This document shows positions 52,173 through 61,249 of a stretch of DNA of 64,000 bases, piece after piece. Source of the stretch: Brevibacillus_H sp049846925 (GTDB taxonomy: Bacteria > Bacillota > Bacilli > Brevibacillales > Brevibacillaceae); NCBI RefSeq assembly GCF_049846925.1, contig NZ_JBNCMT010000028.1, positions 10,558-74,557 on the forward strand, in the 5' to 3' direction. The first letter of the stretch is position 1. Every line of letters begins with the position of its first letter. The position numbers were made by a program, and so were the translations under genes. The notes below the pieces were generated by a model. The model was not told the DNA's origin. It did no database searches and was given only the letters and a program-made list of their open reading frames with translations.

Positions 52173-53087
52173 ATGCCTCGGATATTGTATGTTTTCTTAG
52201 GTTCGCTCAGTCTGATTTGGGGCGGGTCGTTCTTTTTTATCAAGGTGTTGCTTACGCATTTTGGCCCTTGGTCTATCGCATTTTTGCGTTCAGGATTCGG
52301 GATTGTGACGATTCTCGTTATTATGTTTTTGCTGCGAAAGCCTCTGGGATTGCGCCAGTTGCCCTGGAAGCCGCTGCTCATTGTGGGATTGTTCAATACA
52401 GCAGTTCCGTGGGCTTTGATTGGATTCAGTGAAACAAGAGTGACCAGCAGTATGGCATCCGTGCTGAATGCAACTACTCCCTTGTGGACGATGATTGTGG
52501 GATTCTTATTGTTTCATATTAAAGGCACTCGCAATCAATGGTTGGGGATGGCAGTTGGTTTTTGTGGCTTACTCGTTCTGTTGGACATCAATCCTGTAAA
52601 TATCATCTCCATTGACCCGCTTGGGTTTTTCGGGATGTTGGCAGCTACCTTTTTTTATGGTCTTTCTTCCCATGTTTTGAAAAGAAAAGTGCATGGTGTA
52701 TCGATGTATCAAACTGCACTCAGTACGTTGCTAGTAGGGAATGTGGCAAGTGGCATTGTTGCCTTTGGCTTCGAATCGCTTACATTTGCTCCCCTTTTTC
52801 AGGACCCGAATGTCATTTGGGCGTTGTTAGGCCTTGGAACACTGGGTTCGGGAGTTGCCTACATATTGTTTTATCACCTAGTACAGGCTGGCAGTGCAGA
52901 GTTTGCTTCGATGGTCACGTATCTTGTCCCGGTAACAGCCATTTTGTGGGGATATCTGCTTCTGGATGAATCCATTCATTGGACATTGGTTGCGGGGCTT
53001 GGGCTTATCTTAAGTGGAGTGTTTTTAGCGGGGCGTAAACCAGCGAAAGCAGTTAGTCCGCTGGGACCGACGTCTGATCAGGCATAG
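52173..53087 (+). CDS. EamA/DMT-family transporter
   Basis: 304 aa, ten membrane helices. Two EamA repeats: first MPRILYVFLGSLSLIWGGSF and SSMASVLNATTPLWTMIVGF, second with LVQAGSAEFASMVTYLVPVT. Probably exports amino acids or other metabolites; substrate unknown. Divergent from the ArsR gene and close to its operator, so co-regulation is possible. Confidence 0.9.
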   Translation: MPRILYVFLGSLSLIWGGSFFFIKVLLTHFGPWSIAFLRSGFGIVTILVIMFLLRKPLGLRQLPWKPLLIVGLFNTAVPWALIGFSETRVTSSMASVLNATTPLWTMIVGFLLFHIKGTRNQWLGMAVGFCGLLVLLDINPVNIISIDPLGFFGMLAATFFYGLSSHVLKRKVHGVSMYQTALSTLLVGNVASGIVAFGFESLTFAPLFQDPNVIWALLGLGTLGSGVAYILFYHLVQAGSAEFASMVTYLVPVTAILWGYLLLDESIHWTLVAGLGLILSGVFLAGRKPAKAVSPLGPTSDQA

Positions 53088-53180
53088 AATAAATACTGAA
53101 TGAGCGGCTTTCCTTATGAAGAGGGAGGGTCGCTTTTTATAAGGAAGCTGGTTTCGGTAGGGAAAGAGAGGGATAACCCA

Positions 53181-54380
53181 TTGAACGAGGTATTAACGAA
53201 ACCATCCTTTCGCTGGTATTGGCTAGGCCTGTTTCTATCAGGGTTAGGTGATCAATTTGGCTGGATGGGGCTGACTTGGTTTTTCCTAAAGCAGACGAAT
53301 TCACCGGCAGTAGTGGGAACCCTGGTCAGCGCATACTTTTTGCCCAGTCTCGTTTCGGGTCTGTTCATTGGCATACTGCTGGATCGATTTGACCGTCGCA
53401 AATTGATTATCTGGGACAACCTTTTTCGAGGAATTATCGTTGTGCTGCTGGTTTCAATTTTGTCATTCTTCCAATCGCCAATATGGCTGATCATCCTGAT
53501 AGTGGGGGTACTCGGAATGCTATCACCGTTAAGTTCTGCAGGTGCGCAGACCTTGCTTCCGGCACTCATTGGTGATAAAGAAATGCTGACAAATGCAAAC
53601 GGACTCATGCAAAGCCAGTGGCAAATCGTATATTTATTTGGTCCTGCACTGGCGGGGCTCTTGATCGGACTTATTGGTGAAAAGGCAGTGTTACTTATCG
53701 ATGCACTCAGCTTTTTTGTCTGCGCATTTTGCTTTTTCCGATTGAAGCTTCCGGCATCTCCTGTTAAGCAGGGAAACACCAAACCACCACTTGCGGGAGA
53801 ACTGCTTACAGGCTATCAATTCATCTTGCGAAACCCTGTTTTTATTTGGCTTCTTATTATTACTCTCTTCTTTAATATGGCATACGGCCCAATTGAAGTG
53901 GCGCTGCCCTTTTACGCAAATGAGCAACTAGCAGGGGAAGCTTCTACCCTTGGCCTTCTGTGGGCATCGCTGGCACTTGGAGCGCTTGTCGGTTCCGGTT
54001 GGTTTAGTGTCAAAGCGTGGAGATTTCCCGTAGGATACAGCTTGTCCAGTATTATTTTATTGTGGGGGGTAACCACACTTCCGCTTGCCATTTGGCCGGG
54101 GCTTCCTGTGGCTATGTTTTCCTTGTTTGTCGCTGGAATCTGTTTTTCTCCATACAATGTTTTGTACGTCTCGTATTTGCAACGACAAGTACCAGATGAA
54201 ATGCTGGGTCGTGTTATTACATCAGCACGGACAATCACTGGTCTTGGCATGCCGCTTGGCGCCTTTTTCTCAGGGATTTTGGTTCATTCATTCGGTGTGA
54301 TGCAGTTGCTATTGTTTTCTGCACTTGGCTGTATTCTGGTCGGATTGGCCTCACTACGTCCGCTGCGTCAATTGAAATAA
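53181..54380 (+). CDS. MFS transporter
   Basis: 399 aa; TTG after GAGAGGGATAACCCA is preferred over an upstream ATG that has no ribosome site. Twelve membrane helices, GLGDQFGWMGLTWFFLKQTN at the start and the MFS motif GILLDRFDRRKLIIWDNLFR. Same efflux subgroup as the MFS gene at 50010. Substrate unknown. Confidence 0.85.
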   Translation: MNEVLTKPSFRWYWLGLFLSGLGDQFGWMGLTWFFLKQTNSPAVVGTLVSAYFLPSLVSGLFIGILLDRFDRRKLIIWDNLFRGIIVVLLVSILSFFQSPIWLIILIVGVLGMLSPLSSAGAQTLLPALIGDKEMLTNANGLMQSQWQIVYLFGPALAGLLIGLIGEKAVLLIDALSFFVCAFCFFRLKLPASPVKQGNTKPPLAGELLTGYQFILRNPVFIWLLIITLFFNMAYGPIEVALPFYANEQLAGEASTLGLLWASLALGALVGSGWFSVKAWRFPVGYSLSSIILLWGVTTLPLAIWPGLPVAMFSLFVAGICFSPYNVLYVSYLQRQVPDEMLGRVITSARTITGLGMPLGAFFSGILVHSFGVMQLLLFSALGCILVGLASLRPLRQLK

Positions 54381-54381
54381 A

Positions 54382-55158
54382 TTATTTGCGATTCATGAGC
54401 GGAGAAACCATTTGTTTGATTGCTTGTGGGAGAAATTGGTACAAACTGGATAACAGGTGTAGCTTACCTGGCAAGGTGACCTCCCATTTGCCTGATTCGA
54501 TCCCACGGATGATTGTTTTTACCACTTGTTCCGGAGACAACAGGTAGTTCATCACCTTGTTGCGATATTGTCCCGTATTGTCGGCTTGTTCCAAAAAAGG
54601 AGTATCAATCGGCCCAGGCATGACACACATGATATGGATGTGTTTGGGAACTTCATGTCGCAGCCCTTCACTGAAGCGGATCATCGCAGCTTTAGAAGCA
54701 GCATAAACGGAAGCCTTGGCAGTAGCCACTCTTCCTGCAAGCGAAGCAATATTTACGATATGAGCTGTTTTTTGCTCAGTCATCATTGGCAAAAATGCTC
54801 GGGTCATAAAGATGACACCATCAATATTGGTTTGCAGCATTTCTTTGATCTCCTGGGGGGTTAACTCCAACAGAGGCTTGAACGTAGCTGCTCCCGCATT
54901 GTTATACAAAATATCACACCGTCCAAACTGAATCTTCACCCATGCACAGAAGGCGCGTACATCTTCATTGTTCTGAACACCGAGTGGATACAGGTGCAAT
55001 TTCGCTGGTAACCCGAGGGATTCTTTTGCTTTTTGCAGCTTTGATTCCGAGCGACCCGTGATAACAACAATGTCGCCATTTTCAATGTGATACTTTGCCA
55101 AGGCGAGACCAAGACCGCTTGATCCGCCCGTGATGAGAACCACTCGCTCTGAAGGCAT
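54382..55158 (-). CDS. Short-chain dehydrogenase/reductase (YqjQ-like)
   Basis: 258 aa. The start M of MPSERVVLITGGSSGLGLAL fits the Rossmann motif TGGSSGLG; the upstream extension in the frame is non-coding-like. Further motifs: NNAGAAT (NAG), SLAGRVATAKASVYAASKAA (catalytic Ser-Tyr-Lys: YAASK). Membrane-associated acyl- or sugar-type substrate unknown. Divergent from a second SDR gene. Confidence 0.88.
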   Translation of the reverse strand: MPSERVVLITGGSSGLGLALAKYHIENGDIVVITGRSESKLQKAKESLGLPAKLHLYPLGVQNNEDVRAFCAWVKIQFGRCDILYNNAGAATFKPLLELTPQEIKEMLQTNIDGVIFMTRAFLPMMTEQKTAHIVNIASLAGRVATAKASVYAASKAAMIRFSEGLRHEVPKHIHIMCVMPGPIDTPFLEQADNTGQYRNKVMNYLLSPEQVVKTIIRGIESGKWEVTLPGKLHLLSSLYQFLPQAIKQMVSPLMNRK

Positions 55159-55233
55159 ATCAATTACCACTCTTTCACAAATTTGTAACTCATATGTAAC
55201 TACCATACAGATAATGAGTAAACCAATCGTATC

Positions 55234-55270
55234 AAAACGGTCATGACCGTTTTGTTGCCCGCAAGCGGGC
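55234..55270. promoter_or_regulatory. Palindromic operator candidates between divergent SDR genes
   Basis: Perfect 20-bp palindrome AAAACGGTCATGACCGTTTT (55234-55253), immediately followed by GCCCGC-AA-GCGGGC (55257-55270). Looks like a TetR- or GntR-type site; the regulator is not in the window. Confidence 0.55.
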
Positions 55271-55324
55271 ACATCCACTTTTATGACAAGGTGCCTCAGC
55301 GTAACATCTGGCATTTACTTCGGT

Positions 55325-55344
55325 AAAAACGTCGAGACGTTTTT
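55325..55344. promoter_or_regulatory. Second palindrome upstream of the FabG-like gene
   Basis: Perfect 9-2-9 inverted repeat AAAAACGTC-GA-GACGTTTTT. Shares ACGTC/GACGT-type core with no obvious spacing to promoter elements. Confidence 0.45.
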
Positions 55345-55446
55345 CACATAACATTATATTCTATTTTAGAATTCGCTTTTACTGGCTGTCTATAGAAGGA
55401 AACAAGGTATCGTAGGGTGACATAATTGGATAAGGAGGAGATTCCT

Positions 55447-56187
55447 GTGCAAATGCGTGACCGTGTAGTGATCATTACGGGAGGTGCAAGCGGGATCGGA
55501 CGAACGGCTGCCTTCCTTTTTGCGCAAGAAGGGGCCAAAGTAGTTGTTGCTGATTATCAAGAAGCAAGTGGAAAAGAAGTAGTTGATGAAATTGTGGGTC
55601 AAGGTGGAATTGCTCATTTTGTTCAGGTGGATGTAAGCAGTCATGAAAAAACACAGCAAATGGCCAAAAACGTGAATGAACACTTTGGGCAAATCGATGT
55701 TCTAATCAATAATGCAGGGATCACGGCCGATGCGACACTGCCCAAGATGAAGCAAGAGCAGTGGGACCGGGTAATTGCCATTAACTTGACGGGCGTGTTC
55801 AATTGTACACAAGCTGTTGTTCCGTACATGCTGGAACGTGGCGCTGGCCGAATCATCAGCACGTCATCGGTAGTGGGCATTCACGGCAATTTCGGGCAAA
55901 CCAACTATGCTGCCACAAAAGGTGGAGTCATTGCTATGACGAAGACGTGGGCCAAAGAATTGGGCCCCAAAGGAATTACTTGTAATGCCGTTGCCCCAGG
56001 TTTTATCGAGACACCAATGACCAAAGCAGTTCCTGAAAAAGTGTTAAAACTGATGGAAGAGCGTGTGCCGCTTCGACGTTTGGGCGATCCTTCCGATGTT
56101 GCCAACGCTTACTTGTACCTTGCCTCAGACGCAGGCAGATATGTTAATGGCGCTGTTTTGAGCATTGATGGTGGTTTAACACTGTAA
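55447..56187 (+). CDS. FabG-like short-chain dehydrogenase/reductase
   Basis: 246 aa from a GTG after AAGGAGGAGATTCCT. Motifs: VVIITGGASGIGRTAAFLFA (NAD(P) site), NNAGIT, SSVVGIHGNFGQTNYAATKG (Ser, Tyr-x3-Lys) and RLGDPSDVANAYLYLASDAG with SIDGGLTL at the end. Close to 3-oxoacyl-ACP reductase (FabG) and acetoacetyl-CoA reductase, but no fatty-acid or PHB genes are next to it, so the exact substrate is open. Confidence 0.88.
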   Translation: MQMRDRVVIITGGASGIGRTAAFLFAQEGAKVVVADYQEASGKEVVDEIVGQGGIAHFVQVDVSSHEKTQQMAKNVNEHFGQIDVLINNAGITADATLPKMKQEQWDRVIAINLTGVFNCTQAVVPYMLERGAGRIISTSSVVGIHGNFGQTNYAATKGGVIAMTKTWAKELGPKGITCNAVAPGFIETPMTKAVPEKVLKLMEERVPLRRLGDPSDVANAYLYLASDAGRYVNGAVLSIDGGLTL

Positions 56188-56246
56188 TGGTGTTGGTATA
56201 AGCTCAACCCCTCTGGTCAAGATTAGATTCAGGGGGTGAATGAAAC

Positions 56247-56465
56247 ATGCCAGCAGTCAAATGCAGCGTTTCCAACTGTTCTTATTGGGGTCAAGGCAAC
56301 AACTGTAATGCGGACATGATCATGGTAGAAGTGGATAAACACGCTAACAAAAATTTTAACACGGAATTTGCGGGCGAATATGGTTACGACAGTGAGCACA
56401 AGGACAAAGCTAACAGTTCAGCTCAAACCTGTTGTCACACCTTTAAGCCGAAAAACGCAAAATAA
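56247..56465 (+). CDS. DUF1540-domain protein
   Basis: 72 aa; ATG after CAGGGGGTGAATGAAAC. Cys-rich metal-site pattern: VKCSVSNCSYWGQGNNCNAD and a C-terminal TCCHTF. DUF1540 small proteins are common in spore formers; function unknown. Ends before a strong terminator. Confidence 0.85.
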   Translation: MPAVKCSVSNCSYWGQGNNCNADMIMVEVDKHANKNFNTEFAGEYGYDSEHKDKANSSAQTCCHTFKPKNAK

Positions 56466-56470
56466 ACAGG

Positions 56471-56507
56471 AAAAAGACGTATCTCTACAAAGAGATGCGT
56501 CTTTTTC
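56471..56507. terminator. Bidirectional terminator
   Basis: Stem AAAAAGACG-TATCTCT / AGAGAT-G-CGTCTTTTT with a short loop; serves DUF1540 and the convergent nucleotidase gene. Confidence 0.88.
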
Positions 56508-56533
56508 ATCGGTACGAAAATATGTTTTTTCAG

Positions 56534-57118
56534 CTACTTCATTAGAATCGGGAGATCCTGCAATAGGTGATGCCCTTCTTCCCAAGTGGAAATCCGTTTG
56601 ACCAAAGAAGGAAGCTTGCCTTGATTATAGGGTGTGTCGAACAACAGCACGGGTATGTGCAGCTCTTCTGATAATTGTAATGCATTTTCTAATCGGTCTT
56701 CCAGGAACACCTCAACTCCCCATTTGCGGGCAGAAGAAATTTTATCGTGAGAACCAATTAACTCAACATCGTGATAAGGAATCTGGAAACGCTCGAACCA
56801 CTCAAATGTGATTGGCAGGTGTTTTTTGTCCCTAGCACTGATGTAAACAAGCCGGTGTGTCTGATACCATTGCTGCAAAACTTTATCAGCCATATGATGC
56901 AGCAAAGCGGAACCGTAGAGGACATCCCCTTGCTCATCAAACCATTGGTTCAACTCGTCACTTGGGATTCCATACACATTGGACAAGTCATATTCGAAGC
57001 AGTCAGCCAATGATAAATTTCTGCCAAACGCTTCGTTCATAAAAGGCAATATACTGCCCGGGTCGGTCACTGTTCCGTCAATATCAATGCCAATCGTTAG
57101 GTTTTTGATCTGTTTCAT
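56534..57118 (-). CDS. HAD-type nucleotidase (NT5C/YqfW-like)
   Basis: 194 aa; ATG after GGAGGCGAGAGG. HAD motif I is IGIDIDGTVTDP, motif II YISARD, and the late FLEDRLENALQLS. These match 5'(3')-deoxyribonucleotidase-like and B. subtilis YqfW proteins. Likely dephosphorylates a nucleotide; substrate inferred. Confidence 0.82.
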   Translation of the reverse strand: MKQIKNLTIGIDIDGTVTDPGSILPFMNEAFGRNLSLADCFEYDLSNVYGIPSDELNQWFDEQGDVLYGSALLHHMADKVLQQWYQTHRLVYISARDKKHLPITFEWFERFQIPYHDVELIGSHDKISSARKWGVEVFLEDRLENALQLSEELHIPVLLFDTPYNQGKLPSLVKRISTWEEGHHLLQDLPILMK

Positions 57119-57211
57119 CCTCTCGCCTCCAGTTTAAATTGTACACCTTGAGCAGACAATAAAGCTACTTCCTTCATCAAAATCCTTTGTGGAAAAGGGG
57201 TTGGGCATATC

Positions 57212-57934
57212 ATGGCGAACGAAAACAACGAGCGAATGAGTGCTAATCAGGAGGAAGTAAATACTCCGATATCATCTGGAAGTGTCGAGACAGCCGGGAG
57301 TACAGTGGGTAGCAGACAGGTTTCAAGTACTTCGGGAAGGACAACGACAGATACTGAATTTGCTGATACGGAGTTCGCGGCGGATACGTGGATGGGAGCC
57401 GTTTTCAGCCCTGATGCTACTCGGACAGGGGGAAATATTGCCTATAATCCACGGACTCAAACTGAACGTTATGTTGGCTTGGAAGCAAATGGTTCAGATG
57501 ATGCGAAGGATGTAAGATCGACTGACTTGCCTGTAACTTCCGAGACGATGACAAACGAGGCTGATGGGTACAATCCCCAGAAAATTGCCAATCGTCGAGA
57601 GGATCTGGAAAATCAGACCCGATACGAAATGGCAGCAGAGGCATCTCCGTTGCCACGAATCGATGCAAGATCGGACGAACGATTCAATACTCGATCTCCC
57701 GTTACTGGACCAAATGAAACCAGAGATGCTGCAGGCGGGCTGGGCATGGTTGGGCTGGGATTATCGCTGCTCTCCCTGTTTTTGTTGCCCTACTTGCTTG
57801 CGCCAGTAGGAATTGTCCTTGGGTATCTGGCTGCAAGACGCAATGCGGGTACGCTTGGTACATGGGCAATGATCGTAGGAGCTGTTGCCATTCTGGGTGC
57901 CTTGATTATCTATCCGTATTTTATAGCCCGTTAA
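57212..57934 (+). CDS. Protein with disordered N-terminus and two C-terminal membrane helices
   Basis: 240 aa; ATG after AAAGGGGTTGGGCATATC. The first 165 residues are polar and low-complexity (Ser/Thr/Asn/Glu-rich). The last 60 are a DUF4190-like pair of helices (GLGMVGLGLSLLSLFLLPYL and GTWAMIVGAVAILGALIIYP) with the glycine-rich APVGIVLGYLAARRNAG loop. Function unknown. Confidence 0.75.
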   Translation: MANENNERMSANQEEVNTPISSGSVETAGSTVGSRQVSSTSGRTTTDTEFADTEFAADTWMGAVFSPDATRTGGNIAYNPRTQTERYVGLEANGSDDAKDVRSTDLPVTSETMTNEADGYNPQKIANRREDLENQTRYEMAAEASPLPRIDARSDERFNTRSPVTGPNETRDAAGGLGMVGLGLSLLSLFLLPYLLAPVGIVLGYLAARRNAGTLGTWAMIVGAVAILGALIIYPYFIAR

Positions 57935-57950
57935 CCGGGGGTCTACAGGC

Positions 57951-57982
57951 AAAAACCTCTCCATGGCGGAGAGGTTTTTTGT
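57951..57982. terminator. Bidirectional terminator
   Basis: Perfect stem AAAAACCTCTCC / GGAGAGGTTTTT with a 5-base loop. Confidence 0.92.
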
Positions 57983-58002
57983 TACAGCTTGTTTGGGGTG
58001 GG

Positions 58003-58524
58003 TTACTGATAGAGTGGAGAACCAAATGGTGTCAGGGCAGCGATAACTGCATCACGAAAGACGTTTGCACGAGTGATGCTGCCATTCGTAAATAAGCCGT
58101 AGGCACCTTCTTTATGGTTGCTCTCTGTTGTTCCACTCAATTGATCAATAACTGTCTTCAACTCGATTCCCTGTGTTTTTACCAGTTCTCCTACTTGATT
58201 AGGGATAGGGAAATATAGACCTTTTCCAACATATAGGTGCTTCCCGTCCCAAGCTGCACAGACAGAGAGCAGGTACCATTGCTTCGTAAACAGATCATCG
58301 AAATGAAGCCCGCCCTCCAGTCCCAATCCAATGGTTGCGGCAGGGCAGGAAAGAAGTGCATTTTTCGCTCGATTAATTGCACCCAAAGTCGTCTCATTCT
58401 CGCTGAGAGGCTGATCAGACACCTCCGAGGGAACTTTGACACAGATCGGTTCAACTCCTGTAGCAAGTACAACAGCAGAACGCTTGGCTTGATTGGTTGT
58501 ACCTAATACATATGTAGTCTCCAT
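58003..58524 (-). CDS. DUF84-type NTPase (YjjX-like inosine/xanthosine triphosphatase)
   Basis: 173 aa; ATG after GGAGGCTATGTCAC. Motifs VLGTTNQAKRSAVVLA, SEVSDQPLSENETTLGAINR and GLGLEGGLHF are those of the YjjX/DUF84 family that cleanses non-canonical purine nucleotides. Role inferred from family. Confidence 0.88.
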   Translation of the reverse strand: METTYVLGTTNQAKRSAVVLATGVEPICVKVPSEVSDQPLSENETTLGAINRAKNALLSCPAATIGLGLEGGLHFDDLFTKQWYLLSVCAAWDGKHLYVGKGLYFPIPNQVGELVKTQGIELKTVIDQLSGTTESNHKEGAYGLFTNGSITRANVFRDAVIAALTPFGSPLYQ

Positions 58525-58688
58525 GTGACATAGCCTCCAAACAGATTGGTTCTTCTCCCTATTCTTTTCCCAGAGTAGCACACTTTTGTCAACACCAAAG
58601 AGCATTTTCCTTCAGGAATCAGTATGATATGATGGATGCAATCAAATAGTCAGATAAATGGAAAGAAAGATGTGGAGGGTCTTCAGGC

Positions 58689-59558
58689 ATGAAGTTTACA
58701 AAAATGCACGGACTGGGTAATGACTATGTTTATGTCAATTGTTTTGAGGAGCCTTTAATAAACGTAGACCTGCCTGAACTGTCCAGAAGAGTAAGTGATC
58801 GTCATTTTGGAATTGGCGGAGATGGATTGATTCTTATCATGCCTTCGGAAGTTGCAGACTTTCGGATGAGAGTGTTCAACAATGACGGAAGTGAAGCGAA
58901 AAACTGCGGCAACGGACTTCGTTGTGTAAGTAAATATGTGTACGATCATGGATTGACTGTCAAACAGCAATTTACAGTAGAAACCCTGGGTGGCATCGTA
59001 AGTCCAGTAGTTGAAGCAGGAGCGGATGGCAAGGTGAAGCTCATCACCATTGATATGGGAGAGCCACGCTTGACTCGTGGAGAAATACCCATGTCTGGCG
59101 AAGCCCATGAGCAGGTAATCGAGTATCCGTTGACCGTCGAAGGAAGAACTTATGAAATGACAGCCGTTTCAATGGGAAACCCGCACGCCATTTTGTTTGT
59201 GGACAAGATCGATGAGGATGAGGTAGTTACCTTCGGACCAAAGATTGAATGGAGCGATTTGTTCCCAGAAAGAACCAATGTCGAGTTTATCCAAATCCTG
59301 AATCGACAAGAAATTCTTTTCCGGGTATGGGAGAGGGGTTCAGGAGTAACGTTAGCGTGCGGTACAGGAGCTTGTGCAGCAGCAGTAGCGGCAATACTCG
59401 GCAATAAAACCGAAAGAACCGTGACAGTACACTTGCTTGGCGGAGACCTTCAGATTGAGTGGAGAGAAGAAAACAATCGTGTGTACATGACAGGACCAGC
59501 GACAGAAGTGTTCAATGGAGTCTACGGGGAAGCAGTACCTCTTCTTGAAAATATATAG
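58689..59558 (+). CDS. dapF: Diaminopimelate epimerase
   Basis: 289 aa, ATG after GGAGGGTCTTCAGGC. Converts LL- to meso-diaminopimelate for lysine and peptidoglycan. Two catalytic cysteines: EAKNCGNGLRC and TLACGTGACAAAVAAI. Start MKFTKMHGLGNDYVYVNCF is classical. Followed by a terminator, so probably transcribed alone. Confidence 0.96.
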   Translation: MKFTKMHGLGNDYVYVNCFEEPLINVDLPELSRRVSDRHFGIGGDGLILIMPSEVADFRMRVFNNDGSEAKNCGNGLRCVSKYVYDHGLTVKQQFTVETLGGIVSPVVEAGADGKVKLITIDMGEPRLTRGEIPMSGEAHEQVIEYPLTVEGRTYEMTAVSMGNPHAILFVDKIDEDEVVTFGPKIEWSDLFPERTNVEFIQILNRQEILFRVWERGSGVTLACGTGACAAAVAAILGNKTERTVTVHLLGGDLQIEWREENNRVYMTGPATEVFNGVYGEAVPLLENI

Positions 59559-59566
59559 TAATTAAC

Positions 59567-59593
59567 GTCCCTTGTTCAAAAGGGACTTTTTTT
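59567..59593 (+). terminator. Rho-independent terminator of dapF
   Basis: Stem GTCCCTT / AAGGGAC with loop gttcaa followed by seven T. Confidence 0.85.
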
Positions 59594-59679
59594 ATTGATA
59601 AAGGGTAAAAAAAATGGCACCCAGCTCATGTTCCCAATTGCTGACTACCTTTTTTTCCTATATAGAAAAATAATTGACA

Positions 59680-59826
59680 TTATCCGTTATATACCTCAGT
59701 TAAGAAGACATCTGTATCTACATATTCAAACTCATTGGATTGACGGCGAATTTTATCCAGTTCGGATTGTAGACGTTTTAATTCGCTTTCCATTCTTCTG
59801 ATCTGTTCTTCTACTGCTGCACTCAT
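59680..59826 (-). CDS. Small coiled-coil protein (48 aa)
   Basis: ATG after AAGGGGAGACACAACG, stop TAA. Heptad-like helix: EEQIRRMESELKRLQSELDK, then an acidic end (EFEYVDTDVFLTEVYNG). No membrane or signal segment. I do not recognise a family. It is missed by length filters. Confidence 0.65.
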   Translation of the reverse strand: MSAAVEEQIRRMESELKRLQSELDKIRRQSNEFEYVDTDVFLTEVYNG

Positions 59827-59938
59827 CGTTGTGTCTCCCCTTTTAATTTTTAATTAACTAAGTCCATCAATGTTTCACATCTGAATTTGTAGATTATTCT
59901 AACAATTTAATTTGGTTCCGTAAAGTACCCTTTTTGGA

Positions 59939-59952
59939 TGTAAGCGCTTGCT
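59939..59952 (+). promoter_or_regulatory. Possible cre (CcpA) site
   Basis: TGTAAGCGCTTGCT matches cre consensus TGWAANCGNTNWCA at all but the final base. It lies between the small gene and the cysteine desulfurase gene, about 150 bp upstream of the latter. Confidence 0.4.
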
Positions 59953-60090
59953 TTGTGACATTTTTTTGACAAACATCCTCACGTTCAGTAACGAGCGTTT
60001 GGGGTAGAATAAAAACAAATTAAAAGTAGTACATTACAACCCGAATCGGGTATGATGATAGGTAGTTTTTACAAGAGGAAGGTGTCTTCT

Positions 60091-61236
60091 GTGATCTACC
60101 TTGACAACAGTGCCACAACTAAACCGCATCCACAGGTGGTTGAAGTGGTATCAAAGGCAATGCAGTCGTATTACGGGAATCCTTCGTCTCTGCATCATCT
60201 GGGAGTCGAAGCAGAGAAAGTGGTAAAACAAGCCCGCAGTATTGCAGCAACAGCATTGCAGGTAAAACCAGGTGAAATCATTTTCACCTCGGGCGGTACG
60301 GAGAGCAACAATCTGGCTCTAAAAGGGATTGCGTTTCAATACCAGAACCGGGGAAAACATATAATCACGTCACAAGTAGAGCATCCTGCTGTGTACAGTG
60401 TTTGTAAACAGTTAGAAGAATTCGGTTTTCGGACAACCTATTTGCCTGTGGATTCAAATGGACGAGTTTCGCCTAAATCAGTGAAAGCGGCTATCACCAA
60501 TGAAACGATTCTCGTGTCCATCATGCATGTCAACAACGAACTGGGAACTATACAGCCGATCCAGCAAATTGGGCAACTTTTGAAAGAATATCCTCGTATT
60601 CTTTTTCATGTCGATGCGGTGCAAAGCTTTGGCAAAATTCCTCTCCAAATTCGTGAGTGGGGCATCGATTTGTTAAGCTTGTCTGCACATAAATTTCATG
60701 GACCTCGTGGCGTAGGGATTCTGGTTAAAAAAGAGGGTGTATCCCTTCATCCCTTGCTGATTGGCGGGGGACAAGAAGGTGGTATTCGATCTGGAACGGA
60801 GAATGTGCCTGGAATTGCTGGGATGGCAAAAGCAATTAAGTTAATCTCGGATGTACAGCAAATGGAAGCATTGCGGCTATCTGTGTGTATAAAAAGGTTG
60901 CGTGAGGGACTTGCGAGTATTCCTGATTGTGTCATAAATACACCTGCAACTGGTACAGCACCACATATGATTAATTTCTCCATTCCTGGTATCAAGGCAG
61001 AGGTGCTTGTCCACGCCTTGGAGGAAAAAGGTTTTATTGTATCGACTCGTTCTGCCTGCTCTTCCAAAGCAAATGAGCCAAGTCGGATTCTCATGGCAAC
61101 CGGGATGAAAAAGGAACAGGCGCTTTCCGCCATTCGAGTCAGTCTTAGTCAGGAAAACAAAATGGAAGAAATTGAGCAATTTCTTGTTGCTTTAGAGGCG
61201 AGCGTGAATCAATTGCGCCCCTATATGAATGTGTAA
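60091..61236 (+). CDS. nifZ: Cysteine desulfurase, NifZ-type
   Basis: 381 aa from a GTG after AGGAAGGTGTCTTCT (a longer frame begins 13 codons earlier). PLP fold type I: IYLDNSATTKPHPQVVEV, SLSAHKFHGPRGVGIL (PLP Lys) and active Cys in STRSACSSKAN. In B. subtilis NifZ is paired with ThiI and supplies sulfur for 4-thiouridine in tRNA. thiI follows directly (14 bp after the stop), matching that pair. Confidence 0.93.
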   Translation: MIYLDNSATTKPHPQVVEVVSKAMQSYYGNPSSLHHLGVEAEKVVKQARSIAATALQVKPGEIIFTSGGTESNNLALKGIAFQYQNRGKHIITSQVEHPAVYSVCKQLEEFGFRTTYLPVDSNGRVSPKSVKAAITNETILVSIMHVNNELGTIQPIQQIGQLLKEYPRILFHVDAVQSFGKIPLQIREWGIDLLSLSAHKFHGPRGVGILVKKEGVSLHPLLIGGGQEGGIRSGTENVPGIAGMAKAIKLISDVQQMEALRLSVCIKRLREGLASIPDCVINTPATGTAPHMINFSIPGIKAEVLVHALEEKGFIVSTRSACSSKANEPSRILMATGMKKEQALSAIRVSLSQENKMEEIEQFLVALEASVNQLRPYMNV

Positions 61237-61249
61237 AGGATGGACAGCT

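Noticed and set aside
59967..60010. TTGACA with downstream TAGAAT near the cysteine desulfurase gene
   Set aside because: Spacing of about 30 bases is not compatible with a SigA promoter.
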